Part shown: one piece after another, positions 56,645 to 64,000 of the stretch
Numbering within the stretch: the stretch's first letter is position 1
How the letters are laid out: the number at the start of each line of letters is the position of its first letter
Source: Pseudoalteromonas sp. MMG010
GTDB taxonomy: Bacteria; Pseudomonadota; Gammaproteobacteria; Enterobacterales; Alteromonadaceae
NCBI RefSeq assembly: GCF_018100905.1
Contig: NZ_JAGJEG010000004.1
Span: 1-64,000, forward strand
DNA: 64,000 bases
Direction of reading: 5' to 3'
Notes under the pieces: generated by a model
What the model saw: only the letters and a program-made list of their open reading frames with translations
Databases searched by the model: none
What the model was told of the DNA's origin: nothing
Position numbers and translations under genes: made by a program

Positions 56645-56679
56645 AAAACTCATTAATAATTGTTATTAATGAGTTTTTT
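56645..56679 (+). terminator. gshB terminator
   Basis: AAAACTCATTAATAA-TTG-TTATTAATGAGTTTT, a perfect 15-bp stem followed by TT. Confidence 0.85.
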
Positions 56680-56736
56680 ATAGCTAACTCAATAAATATG
56701 CCATACTCACTATTCAATAACTAAAAGGTGACGCTT

Positions 56737-57294
56737 ATGCAATCATTAGAAAATCATTTTTTAATCGCTATGCCATCAATGCAAGACCCTTTTTTTAAAC
56801 ATTCTGTCACCTATATTTGTGAGCATAATGAAGATGGGGCCATGGGGTTGGTTATCAACCAACCGATCAATATCACTGTCGGTGAACTACTAGATAAGAT
56901 CGAAATTGATAACGATAAATCAACCGACGCCTCACAAGTCTCTGTATTTGCTGGAGGACCGGTAAAAACTGATAGAGGTTTTGTCCTTCATTCTCCACAG
57001 CTAGGTTATTCTGCAAGTCAAAAACTAAGTCGTGATATTATGATCACCACCTCAAAAGATGTCCTAGCTAAACTCACAACAGAACACGCTCCCGAACAAT
57101 TTATTATTACTTTAGGTTATTCAGGCTGGGAACAAGGACAATTAGAAAAAGAGCTACTTGAGAATAGCTGGCTTATTATTAAAGCAGATCCAAAAATCAT
57201 CTTTGATACCCCTATAGAAGAGCGCTGGGAAAAAGCGGTCTCTATGTTAGGGTTCGATGCTAGTCAATTAAGTAGTGAAGCTGGACACGCATAA
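56737..57294 (+). CDS. yqgE: YqgE/AlgH family protein
   Basis: 185 residues from the ATG at 56737, which has AAGG at the right distance. Family markers are [20 protein letters not shown] at the start and [29 protein letters not shown] and [20 protein letters not shown] follow. The function is unclear; the homologue AlgH affects alginate in Pseudomonas. It is followed by ruvX with a 4-base gap, the usual pairing. Confidence 0.93.
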   Translation: MQSLENHFLIAMPSMQDPFFKHSVTYICEHNEDGAMGLVINQPINITVGELLDKIEIDNDKSTDASQVSVFAGGPVKTDRGFVLHSPQLGYSASQKLSRDIMITTSKDVLAKLTTEHAPEQFIITLGYSGWEQGQLEKELLENSWLIIKADPKIIFDTPIEERWEKAVSMLGFDASQLSSEAGHA

Positions 57295-57298
57295 TACA

Positions 57299-57748
57299 AT
57301 GACAAAAAAAACGCTAAAACCAAAAGGTCAACGCACCGTTATGGGCTTTGACTTTGGTACTAAAAGTATAGGGATTGCTATAGGCCAAGAACTTACAGGC
57401 AGTGCATCGAGCTTAAAGGCGGTATCGGCTCGTGATGGTATTCCTAATTGGGATGATATTGCAGTACAAGTAAACGAGTGGCAACCAGATTTAATGGTTG
57501 TTGGATTACCGTTAAATATGGATGGTACGCCTCAGGATGTGACCTTTAAAGCAAAGAAATTTGCCAATCGTTTGCACAATCATTATGCCATAGCTGTCGA
57601 AACACAAGATGAAAGGCTCACGACTGCTGATGCGAAAGCACGTTTATTTGAACAAGGTGGTTATAAAAATTTAGGCAAAAGGAAAGTTGATAATATGTCT
57701 GCGGTGATTATTTTAGAGAGTTTTTTTGAATCAAGTTACGGTGATTAA
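57299..57748 (+). CDS. ruvX: Holliday junction resolvase-like RuvX (YqgF)
   Basis: An RNase H-fold nuclease implicated in processing the 5' end of pre-16S rRNA. The first catalytic Asp is in [13 protein letters not shown] near residue 18, with [12 protein letters not shown] and [15 protein letters not shown] later. It has 149 residues from the ATG at 57299. It forms an operon with yqgE and converges on pilU. Confidence 0.93.
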   Translation: MTKKTLKPKGQRTVMGFDFGTKSIGIAIGQELTGSASSLKAVSARDGIPNWDDIAVQVNEWQPDLMVVGLPLNMDGTPQDVTFKAKKFANRLHNHYAIAVETQDERLTTADAKARLFEQGGYKNLGKRKVDNMSAVIILESFFESSYGD

Positions 57749-57768
57749 TTTTATACAATAAATACCCT

Positions 57769-57815
57769 AATTCCCTCTTTAATAGGTAATGTATTTAACA
57801 ATTAAAGAGGGAGTT
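57769..57815 (+). terminator. Shared terminator between ruvX and pilU
   Basis: TCCCTCTTTAAT / ATTAAAGAGGGA arms with a loop of about 17 nt in the convergent gap, usable by both genes. Confidence 0.7.
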
Positions 57816-57832
57816 GCATTTAACTAACGCAA

Positions 57833-58969
57833 TTAATCTGAGCGCCCTTTTGTATCTAAACCGTCAATGGTCACCCCTTGTAAAAATCCAGCCCCTTGTT
57901 GCTCGTTATTACGTAGTTTTATCATTAGTCGTAAGTCATTAGGTGAATCAGCATGATGCAATGCATCGGCATAGTTAATACGCTGCTGCTTATAAAGCTC
58001 AAATAAAGCTTGATCGAACGTTTGCATTCCCATCTCGTTCGATTTACCCATCGCCTCTTTTATTCCACCAATATCGCCACTTTTAATAAGCTCAGCCACC
58101 ATGGGAGAGTTTAATAAAATTTCAATGGCTGCAACTCGTCCTTCACCGTCTGAAGTAGGAATAAGTTGCTGGGCAATAATGGCACGTAAATTTAGTGCTA
58201 AATCGTATTTTAATTTGTCATGTTTTTCTTTAGGCACTAAATGCATAATACGGTCAATAGCTTGGTTTGCGTTATTAGCATGCAAGGTCGCTACACATAG
58301 ATGCCCTGTTTCAGCAAAGCTTAATGCGTACTCCATGGTTTCTTGTGAACGTATTTCACCAATTAAAATAACATCGGGCGCTTGGCGTAAAGAGCTCTTT
58401 AGTGCGGATTCAAAGCTTTCTGTATCAAGCCCAACTTCGCGCTGAGTAATAATACTTTTACGATGCTCATGCACAAACTCAATGGGATCTTCAATCGTTA
58501 AAATATGCCCCCGTTGATTACGGTTGCGATAACCAATTAAAGCCGCTAATGAGGTTGATTTACCAGTACCCGTACCACCAACAAACAGCAGTAATCCACG
58601 TTTTGCCATTATTACATCGGTTAGTGTTGAGGGTAAACCTAAGTCATTAATATCAGGGATTTCGGTTACGATACGTCTAATGACCATCCCCGCTCTATCA
58701 CGCTGCCAAAAAGCAGAAATACGAAAACGACCTTCATCGGTAGCAATAGCAAAATTACATTCTTTTGTTTTGTGAAACTCTGCTTTTTGTTTTTCGCTCA
58801 TCGCTGACTCAACCAGCGTAAGCGCCTGCTCATCAGTTAGCTTATCATCACCTAGCGCCGTCAATTCGCCATTTATTTTTGCACTCACTGGCAAATGGCT
58901 AGAAACAAATAAATCAGATCCTTGTTTTTCAATCATTAAATGTAAAAAACGATTTAAAGAAATATCCAT
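57833..58969 (-). CDS. pilU: Type IV pilus retraction ATPase PilU
   Basis: A PilT paralogue that assists pilus retraction. 378 residues. Walker A GGTGTGKST lies near 133-141, with the Asp box LTIEDPIEFVHEHR, Walker B ILIGEIRSQETMEYAL, and the His box GHLCVATLHAN. The C-terminal extension is longer than in PilT, as in PilU of Pseudomonas. AGGG precedes the ATG. It lies 8 bp after pilT and is co-transcribed with it. Confidence 0.95.
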   Translation of the reverse strand: MDISLNRFLHLMIEKQGSDLFVSSHLPVSAKINGELTALGDDKLTDEQALTLVESAMSEKQKAEFHKTKECNFAIATDEGRFRISAFWQRDRAGMVIRRIVTEIPDINDLGLPSTLTDVIMAKRGLLLFVGGTGTGKSTSLAALIGYRNRNQRGHILTIEDPIEFVHEHRKSIITQREVGLDTESFESALKSSLRQAPDVILIGEIRSQETMEYALSFAETGHLCVATLHANNANQAIDRIMHLVPKEKHDKLKYDLALNLRAIIAQQLIPTSDGEGRVAAIEILLNSPMVAELIKSGDIGGIKEAMGKSNEMGMQTFDQALFELYKQQRINYADALHHADSPNDLRLMIKLRNNEQQGAGFLQGVTIDGLDTKGRSD

Positions 58970-58977
58970 GTTTTTCC

Positions 58978-60018
58978 CTAGCCTCCAAATTGCGATTTAT
59001 CTTGTGCTTTAGCTTTAGCTGCAGCCGTTGTTATCAAGCCATGGTTAACCAAACTTGTTAAACATTGATCCATCGTTTGCATACCGACTGACGCTCCGGT
59101 TTGAATAGATGAATACATTTGTGCAATTTTATCTTCGCGTATTAAATTACGAATAGCTGGTACACCCAGCATAATTTCATGGGCTGCAATACGCCCGCCG
59201 CCTATTTTTTTAAGTAATGTTTGCGAAATTACAGCACGTAATGATTCAGACAGCATTGAGCGTACCATGTCTTTTTCTTCGCCAGGGAATACATCAATAA
59301 TACGGTCAATGGTTTTTGGTGCAGAGGTGGTATGCAATGTGCCAAACACTAAATGCCCCGTTTCGGCCGCGGTCATCGCCAAACGAATAGTTTCTAAATC
59401 ACGTAGCTCACCCACTAAAATAACATCGGGGTCTTCACGTAATGAACTGCGTAAAGCATTAGAAAAGCTATGGGTGTCACGGTGAACTTCGCGTTGATTA
59501 ATCAAGCTTAATTTATTGTCGTGTACAAACTCAATCGGATCTTCGATAGTTAAGATATGATGGTGTTTAGTTTGGTTTATATAATCAACCATTGCTGCAA
59601 GCGTTGTTGATTTACCCGAACCAGTCGGTCCTGTAACAAGCACCAGTCCTCTTGGGTTATCAGAAATTGTTTTAAATATATCAGGTGCACCCAAATCTTC
59701 TAACGATAGAACCTCGCTTGGAATAGTACGAAAAACAGCTGCAGGACCTCGGTTAGAATTAAATGCATTAACACGAAAACGAGCTAAATTAGGCACTTCA
59801 AAAGAAAAATCAACTTCTAGGTTTTGTTCGTAGTCCTTACGTTGATTATCGTTCATAATATCGTATACCAACCCGTTTACATCTTTGCTTTCAAGGGCTG
59901 GAATATTTATACGGCGCACATCGCCGTCAACGCGTATCATGGGTGAAACACCTGACGACAGGTGTAAATCTGATGCTTTGTTTTGAACACAAAACGCCAA
60001 TAATTCGGTAATATCCAT
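58978..60018 (-). CDS. pilT: Type IV pilus retraction ATPase PilT
   Basis: A hexameric motor ATPase that retracts type IV pili for twitching motility and DNA uptake. 346 residues. Walker A GPTGSGKST lies near 130-138, with Walker B VILVGELRDLETIRLA and the PilT-specific AIRNLIRE motif near 289. GGAG precedes the ATG. The ATG lies only 29 bases from the likely yggS start on the other strand, so promoters must overlap or lie within the neighbouring gene. Confidence 0.96.
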   Translation of the reverse strand: MDITELLAFCVQNKASDLHLSSGVSPMIRVDGDVRRINIPALESKDVNGLVYDIMNDNQRKDYEQNLEVDFSFEVPNLARFRVNAFNSNRGPAAVFRTIPSEVLSLEDLGAPDIFKTISDNPRGLVLVTGPTGSGKSTTLAAMVDYINQTKHHHILTIEDPIEFVHDNKLSLINQREVHRDTHSFSNALRSSLREDPDVILVGELRDLETIRLAMTAAETGHLVFGTLHTTSAPKTIDRIIDVFPGEEKDMVRSMLSESLRAVISQTLLKKIGGGRIAAHEIMLGVPAIRNLIREDKIAQMYSSIQTGASVGMQTMDQCLTSLVNHGLITTAAAKAKAQDKSQFGG

Positions 60019-60047
60019 TTATGGCTCCACAACTAACTGATAATTAT

Positions 60048-60731
60048 ATGTTTACAATAGCAGAACGACTCACAAGCGCCTACGACAGAATAGCCAAGGC
60101 TGCAAAAAAATCTCCGTATAATAACAACGTAGCATTACTTGCAGTGTCGAAAACAAAACCCTGTGACGACATTATTGCCGCATACCAGTTTGGTCAACGC
60201 CAATTTGGTGAGTCATATGTTCAAGAGGCTGTAGATAAAATAGCGCAACTAGACTCATATAGCGACATCATTTGGCATTTCATTGGCCCCATTCAATCAA
60301 ATAAATCGGCATTAGTTGCAGAGTATTTTGATTGGGTACATAGTGTCGATAGATTAAAAATAGCCAATCGATTAGCCAGTCAGCGCCCTGAAAATAAACA
60401 GCCGTTAAATGTTTTAATACAAGTTAATATTAGCTTGGAAGAAGCAAAATCAGGTTGCCAACCCGATGAAATTGATGCGCTTGCAAAGTTTATAGCGAAT
60501 GCACCTACGTTAAAGTTACGCGGTTTAATGGCAATACCGGCCAAATCGAATTGCTACGACACGCAAATAGAATATTTTAAGCAATTATATGCTTGCTTTG
60601 ATAAACTAAAGACCCAATATCCTGATATAGATACATTGTCGATGGGAATGAGTAATGATGTCGAAGCAGCAATTAGTGCTGGTTCAACAATGGTCAGGAT
60701 CGGCACAGATATTTTTGGTACACGAACTTAA
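60048..60731 (+). CDS. yggS: Pyridoxal-5'-phosphate homeostasis protein YggS (PLPBP)
   Basis: A PLP-binding TIM-barrel protein that buffers PLP and affects amino acid metabolism. The PLP lysine is in LLAVSKTKPCDDI near residue 30, and the phosphate-binding region is TLSMGMSNDVEAAISAGSTM. From the ATG at 60048 it has 227 residues; the ATG at 60021 would leave only 2 bases to the pilT start. It is divergent from pilT and followed by proC, the standard order. Confidence 0.94.
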   Translation: MFTIAERLTSAYDRIAKAAKKSPYNNNVALLAVSKTKPCDDIIAAYQFGQRQFGESYVQEAVDKIAQLDSYSDIIWHFIGPIQSNKSALVAEYFDWVHSVDRLKIANRLASQRPENKQPLNVLIQVNISLEEAKSGCQPDEIDALAKFIANAPTLKLRGLMAIPAKSNCYDTQIEYFKQLYACFDKLKTQYPDIDTLSMGMSNDVEAAISAGSTMVRIGTDIFGTRT

Positions 60732-60749
60732 AAGGGTGATAACAGACGT

Positions 60750-61571
60750 ATGTCAGATAAAACAATCGCATTTATAGGAACAGGTAACATGAGCTATGCC
60801 ATTATTGGTGGCATGGTAAAAAATGGGTTTAACCCACAACATATTATTGCAACTAACCGCAACCAAGAAAAACTAGCTAAAGTAGCTAGCGACTTTAACG
60901 TGCAAACCACCAGCGATAATAATCAAGCCTTACGCAATGCTGATGTTATTGTTTTATCGGTTAAACCACAAATGATGGGTGATTTATGCCAATCATTTCA
61001 AGATTCTGGTATCGATTTTAGTGATAAATTATTTATTTCTGTGGCGGCAGGGCTTACTGTTTCACGATTACGTGAGATGTTAGGTCAACCAGTAAAAATG
61101 GTACGTTGTATGCCAAATACACCTTCGTTATTAGGCCGCGGTGTGTCAGGACTATTTGGTGCAGGCGAAACTAGCGATGAACACAATTTTGTACAGCACG
61201 TATTTGAATCAACCGGTATCGTGGTTTGGGTTAAACAAGAATCTCAAATAAACGATATTATTGCTGTAACGGGCTCATCGCCTGCTTACTTTTTCTTATT
61301 TATGCAGGCCATCGAAGAAAAAGCAAAAGCACTTGGTTTTAGTGACGACGATGCGCGTAAATTAGTACAACAAACCGCATTAGGCGCTGCTGAAATGACC
61401 GTTGATCAAAGTGATATTAGCATTGAACAATTACGTGCCAATGTAACTTCTAAAGGTGGAACAACCCATGCAGCTGTTGAACACTTAAAAGCAGAAGGCT
61501 TAATAAACACAGTGGGTGATGCAATGGATGCATGTATTGCCCGTGCTCAACAAATGGAACAAGAGCTTTAA
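60750..61571 (+). CDS. proC: Pyrroline-5-carboxylate reductase
   Basis: The last step of proline synthesis: reduces pyrroline-5-carboxylate with NAD(P)H. The Rossmann motif FIGTGNMSYAIIGG lies near 7-20, followed by RCMPNTPSLLGRGVSGLFG and the C-terminal TSKGGTTHAAVEHLK family signature. The 273 residues match. It lies 18 bp after yggS and 26 bp before the yggT start. Confidence 0.96.
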   Translation: MSDKTIAFIGTGNMSYAIIGGMVKNGFNPQHIIATNRNQEKLAKVASDFNVQTTSDNNQALRNADVIVLSVKPQMMGDLCQSFQDSGIDFSDKLFISVAAGLTVSRLREMLGQPVKMVRCMPNTPSLLGRGVSGLFGAGETSDEHNFVQHVFESTGIVVWVKQESQINDIIAVTGSSPAYFFLFMQAIEEKAKALGFSDDDARKLVQQTALGAAEMTVDQSDISIEQLRANVTSKGGTTHAAVEHLKAEGLINTVGDAMDACIARAQQMEQEL

Positions 61572-61597
61572 GTTCATATTACGATAAAGGTTATACT

Positions 61598-62131
61598 ATG
61601 ACGGCGATGCACTTTTTAATTGATACTGTATTCAATTTATTTTTAATGGTAGTCCTACTACGTTTTTGGTTACAGTGGGCTAAAGCTGACTTTTACAATC
61701 CAATGAGTCAATTTGTGGTCAAAGCAACGTCGTTTGCTGTAAACCCATTACGCAAAATAATCCCAGGCTTTGCAGGGCTTGATTTTGCTTCTTTGTTGTT
61801 AGCATTTTTAATCGCATTGGCTAAAGTCAGCATTTTAATGTACATGCAGTTTCACGGCTGGGCATTACAACCTGCCTTAATACAAAGTGTACTGAGTGTA
61901 TTAAGCGAAGCGTTTAGCTTACTATTTTTAGTGTTAATTGTTCGTGCTATTTTAAGCTTTGTAAGTCAGGGATATAATCCCATTGAAGCCGTTTTTCAAC
62001 AATTAACAGAGCCAATGCTTAGACCTATCCGTAAAGTCATTCCACCTATGGGTGGGTTCGATTTATCAATTTTGGTCTTAATTATCGCAATTCAATTTAT
62101 ACAAAAGTTATTAATTGATTTATTCATTTAA
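61598..62131 (+). CDS. yggT: YggT family membrane protein
   Basis: 177 residues from the ATG at 61598 (AAAGG upstream); the frame reaching 61532 overlaps proC and is not needed. Two YGGT repeats are present: FLLMVVLLRF-like first half with QWAKADFYNPMSQFVVKATS, and a second half with VRAILSFVSQGYNPIEAVFQ. There are about four membrane helices. It may aid osmotic tolerance or membrane protein distribution, but the function is unsettled. A terminator follows. Confidence 0.9.
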   Translation: MTAMHFLIDTVFNLFLMVVLLRFWLQWAKADFYNPMSQFVVKATSFAVNPLRKIIPGFAGLDFASLLLAFLIALAKVSILMYMQFHGWALQPALIQSVLSVLSEAFSLLFLVLIVRAILSFVSQGYNPIEAVFQQLTEPMLRPIRKVIPPMGGFDLSILVLIIAIQFIQKLLIDLFI

Positions 62132-62154
62132 TCACTTTTATTAAAACAACATTC

Positions 62155-62179
62155 GAAGAGGTCATTTGGCCTCTTTTTT
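62155..62179 (+). terminator. Terminator after yggT
   Basis: GAGGTC-ATTT-GGCCTC hairpin followed by TTTTTT, ahead of the DUF4426 gene. Confidence 0.8.
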
Positions 62180-62200
62180 ATAGGTTTGCAGGAGATAACT

Positions 62201-62644
62201 ATGCAGCGTTTATTTTCACTTTTTGCAATGCTAACCCTCGTATTGGCATTTACTAGCAAAGCACAACAAATGCCTGGCGCACAATATAAAGAGCTCGGTG
62301 ATTGGCAGGTACACTACATTGCTTTTCCATCAACCTTTATTCAGCCAAATATAGCTCAAGCCTATGGCCTTGAGCGCAGTGGTTACAAAGGTATTGTTAA
62401 TATTTCCATTTTAAAAAATGACGCCCAAAATAGTGCTCAAACAGCGGTTTTAACCGGTACAGCAAAAAATCTACTCGGTAATAAGCAAACCCTTAACTTT
62501 AAAGAAGTTAAAGAAGGTGATGCGATTTATTATTTAGCACAAGTAGATTACAGCAACGAAGAAGTATTACGCTTTGAAATAGCTATAAAACAAAACAACC
62601 AATTTCACACCCTGAAATTCCAACAAAAATTTTACGTAGATTAA
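62201..62644 (+). CDS. DUF4426 secreted protein
   Basis: 147 residues from the ATG at 62201, which has AGGAG at ideal distance. A signal peptide of about 20 residues (ending TSKA) is followed by a beta-rich domain ([20 protein letters not shown] and [19 protein letters not shown]). It fits DUF4426, found between yggT and rdgB in many gammaproteobacteria. The protein is periplasmic and its function is unknown. Confidence 0.85.
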   Translation: MQRLFSLFAMLTLVLAFTSKAQQMPGAQYKELGDWQVHYIAFPSTFIQPNIAQAYGLERSGYKGIVNISILKNDAQNSAQTAVLTGTAKNLLGNKQTLNFKEVKEGDAIYYLAQVDYSNEEVLRFEIAIKQNNQFHTLKFQQKFYVD

Positions 62645-62651
62645 GCCCATT

Positions 62652-63251
62652 ATGAGCAAAACTTTAGTGCTTGCCACAGGCAACCGTGGAAAAGTCGATG
62701 AGCTGGCAAGCATGCTAAGCCCATTAAATATTAATGTAGTACCGCAAAGCGAATTTAACGTTGGTGAAGTGGCTGAAACCGGCACCACCTTTGTTGAAAA
62801 CGCCATAATTAAAGCCCGCCATGCCGCTAAAATAACGTCAATGCCCGCAATAGCTGACGATTCAGGGCTTGAAGTAGATGGTTTAAATGGCGCTCCAGGT
62901 GTTTATTCAGCACGCTATAGTGGTGATGATGCAAGCGATCAACAAAATATTGATAAACTGATGCATGAGCTCGGTGATAACCCTGTTCGCAGTGCACGTT
63001 TTTGGTGTGTATTAGTGTTTATGCGCCATAGCGAAGATCCAACGCCACTCATTTGCAGTGCGAGTTGGGAAGGTGAAATTACTTTAAAACAACACGGTGA
63101 AGGTGGCTTTGGCTACGATCCGGTGTTTTTTATCCCTGAATTAAATTGCACTAGCGCACAGCTGAGTAAAAGCCAAAAAAATGCAATAAGTCATCGCGCT
63201 CAAGCATTAGCTAAATTATTAGATGCTTTAAAACTAAAAGGCGGCCTGTGA
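62652..63251 (+). CDS. rdgB: XTP/dITP diphosphatase (non-canonical purine NTPase)
   Basis: Removes dITP, XTP and related damaged purines from the nucleotide pool. The Ham1 motif [16 protein letters not shown] lies near 6-21. [20 protein letters not shown] holds the catalytic Asp, and [15 protein letters not shown] follows. The 199 residues match E. coli RdgB. The stop overlaps the GTG of hemW, so translation is probably coupled. Confidence 0.96.
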   Translation: MSKTLVLATGNRGKVDELASMLSPLNINVVPQSEFNVGEVAETGTTFVENAIIKARHAAKITSMPAIADDSGLEVDGLNGAPGVYSARYSGDDASDQQNIDKLMHELGDNPVRSARFWCVLVFMRHSEDPTPLICSASWEGEITLKQHGEGGFGYDPVFFIPELNCTSAQLSKSQKNAISHRAQALAKLLDALKLKGGL

Positions 63252-64000
63252 TCCTACCTCCTCTGAGTTTATATATTCATGTGCCTTGGTGTGTGCAAAA
63301 GTGCCCTTATTGCGACTTTAATAGTCATGGTCAAAAAGGCGAAATACCTGAGGCTGAATATGTACAGCATTTAATTGATGACCTAAAAGCCGACTTACAT
63401 CTGGTACAAGGTCGTAAAATTCACAGTATATTTATCGGTGGCGGCACACCGAGCTTATTAACGGGCAGTGCATACACTCGCCTTATCAATGAAATAGATA
63501 ACCTAATTGGTTTAGCACCGCAGTGCGAAATCACTCTAGAAGCGAATCCAGGGACTGTTGAAACAAATCGCTTTAAAGAATATGTAAATGCAGGCATAAA
63601 CCGGATTTCTATCGGGGTGCAAAGCATGCAAAATGACAAGCTAAAAGCCCTAGGTCGAATCCACGGAGCCGATGAAGCTGTTTATGCCGCTGAGCAAGCA
63701 AAAGAGGCCGGATTAAATAGCTTTAACTTAGATTTAATGCATGGACTACCTGGGCAAACTCTCGATGACGCCCTGAGTGATTTAAAGAAAATCATTGCCT
63801 TAAATCCACCGCACATATCGTGGTATCAACTCACGATAGAGCCCAATACTCAGTTTGCTTCTAAGCCACCGACGTTGCCACACGATGACACCTTATGGGA
63901 TATTCAAGAACAAGGCCAAGCATTATTAGCACAAGCCGGCTATATCCAATACGAAATATCAGGTTATGCAAAACCAGGCTTTCAATGTCAGCATAACTTA
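63248..64000 (+). CDS. hemW: HemW radical SAM haem chaperone, partial (5' end)
   Basis: The frame starts at GTG, overlapping the rdgB stop, and runs open for 251 codons to the window end. The protein begins with [20 protein letters not shown]; the CX3CX2C cluster (about 16-23) binds the [4Fe-4S] centre and [16 protein letters not shown] and [14 protein letters not shown] are further radical SAM markers. The partial end reaches QCQHNL, the HemW-specific signature. HemW was long annotated as a coproporphyrinogen oxidase but acts in haem trafficking. The C-terminal third lies outside the window. Confidence 0.95.
   Translation, partial: MILPPLSLYIHVPWCVQKCPYCDFNSHGQKGEIPEAEYVQHLIDDLKADLHLVQGRKIHSIFIGGGTPSLLTGSAYTRLINEIDNLIGLAPQCEITLEANPGTVETNRFKEYVNAGINRISIGVQSMQNDKLKALGRIHGADEAVYAAEQAKEAGLNSFNLDLMHGLPGQTLDDALSDLKKIIALNPPHISWYQLTIEPNTQFASKPPTLPHDDTLWDIQEQGQALLAQAGYIQYEISGYAKPGFQCQHNL

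Overview
The window looks like the chromosomal backbone of a marine gammaproteobacterium, most likely Pseudoalteromonas. The DNA is AT-rich, and the synteny blocks are gammaproteobacterial: lysS-prfB-recJ-dsbC-xerD, tolC/nudF-yqiB-cpdA-yqiA-parE, rsmE-gshB-yqgE-ruvX and pilU-pilT/yggS-proC-yggT-DUF4426-rdgB-hemW. Families common in Alteromonadales/Vibrionales also appear (DUF3545, DUF4426, long RluA, TcpQ-like). I see no rRNA, prophage, insertion sequence, integron or CRISPR array.

Layout. 1-1100: a minus-strand tRNA operon (Ser-GCT and three Arg-ACG) that trails into a ladder of damaged tRNA-Arg copies, most of them followed by the same terminator. 1185-8000: lysS, prfB with its programmed frameshift, recJ, dsbC and xerD, all minus strand. 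8078-15762: fldB, trmN6, srmB, a BON lipoprotein, a structured intergenic region with a candidate mini-protein, an MscS channel, yaaA, talB and a DUF3545 protein. 15835-21490: ung plus a cobalamin transport/assimilation operon (btuF, cobO, cobQ, btuC-like, btuD) behind a cobalamin riboswitch. 21536-30447: porin, HdfR-like regulator, REC-REC-GGDEF protein, rarD, thioesterase, recQ, a small protein and an Omp85-like protein. 30663-35975: an aspartoacylase-like gene, rimK and a RimK-associated aspartic protease, then zntB and a long RluA-type pseudouridine synthase. 36052-48721: rraB, plsC, parC, a sorbosone-dehydrogenase-like gene, a TPR-GGDEF protein, parE, yqiA, cpdA, yqiB, nudF and tolC. 48825-54797: a lipid A acyltransferase, a TcpQ-domain protein, glnE, a DUF350 membrane protein and an unknown protein. 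54881-64000: rsmE, gshB, yqgE, ruvX, pilU, pilT, yggS, proC, yggT, DUF4426, rdgB and the 5' part of hemW.

How the genes work together. Most are housekeeping: translation, recombination and repair, chromosome decatenation, envelope assembly, nitrogen regulation and twitching motility. The most coherent regulated unit is the B12 operon, whose genes overlap by a few bases so that translation is probably coupled. The rimK cluster suggests ribosomal-protein or peptide glutamylation with editing. Two GGDEF proteins point to c-di-GMP signalling, one of them inserted between parE and parC.

I found no clearly new multi-gene system. The best leads are the tRNA-Arg-derived repeat array with a shared T-loop lesion (1-680), a possible 24-residue cationic amphipathic peptide followed by a nested hairpin (11390-11608), extra complementary segments around the B12 riboswitch, and the large uncharacterised N-terminal half of the RluA-type enzyme.
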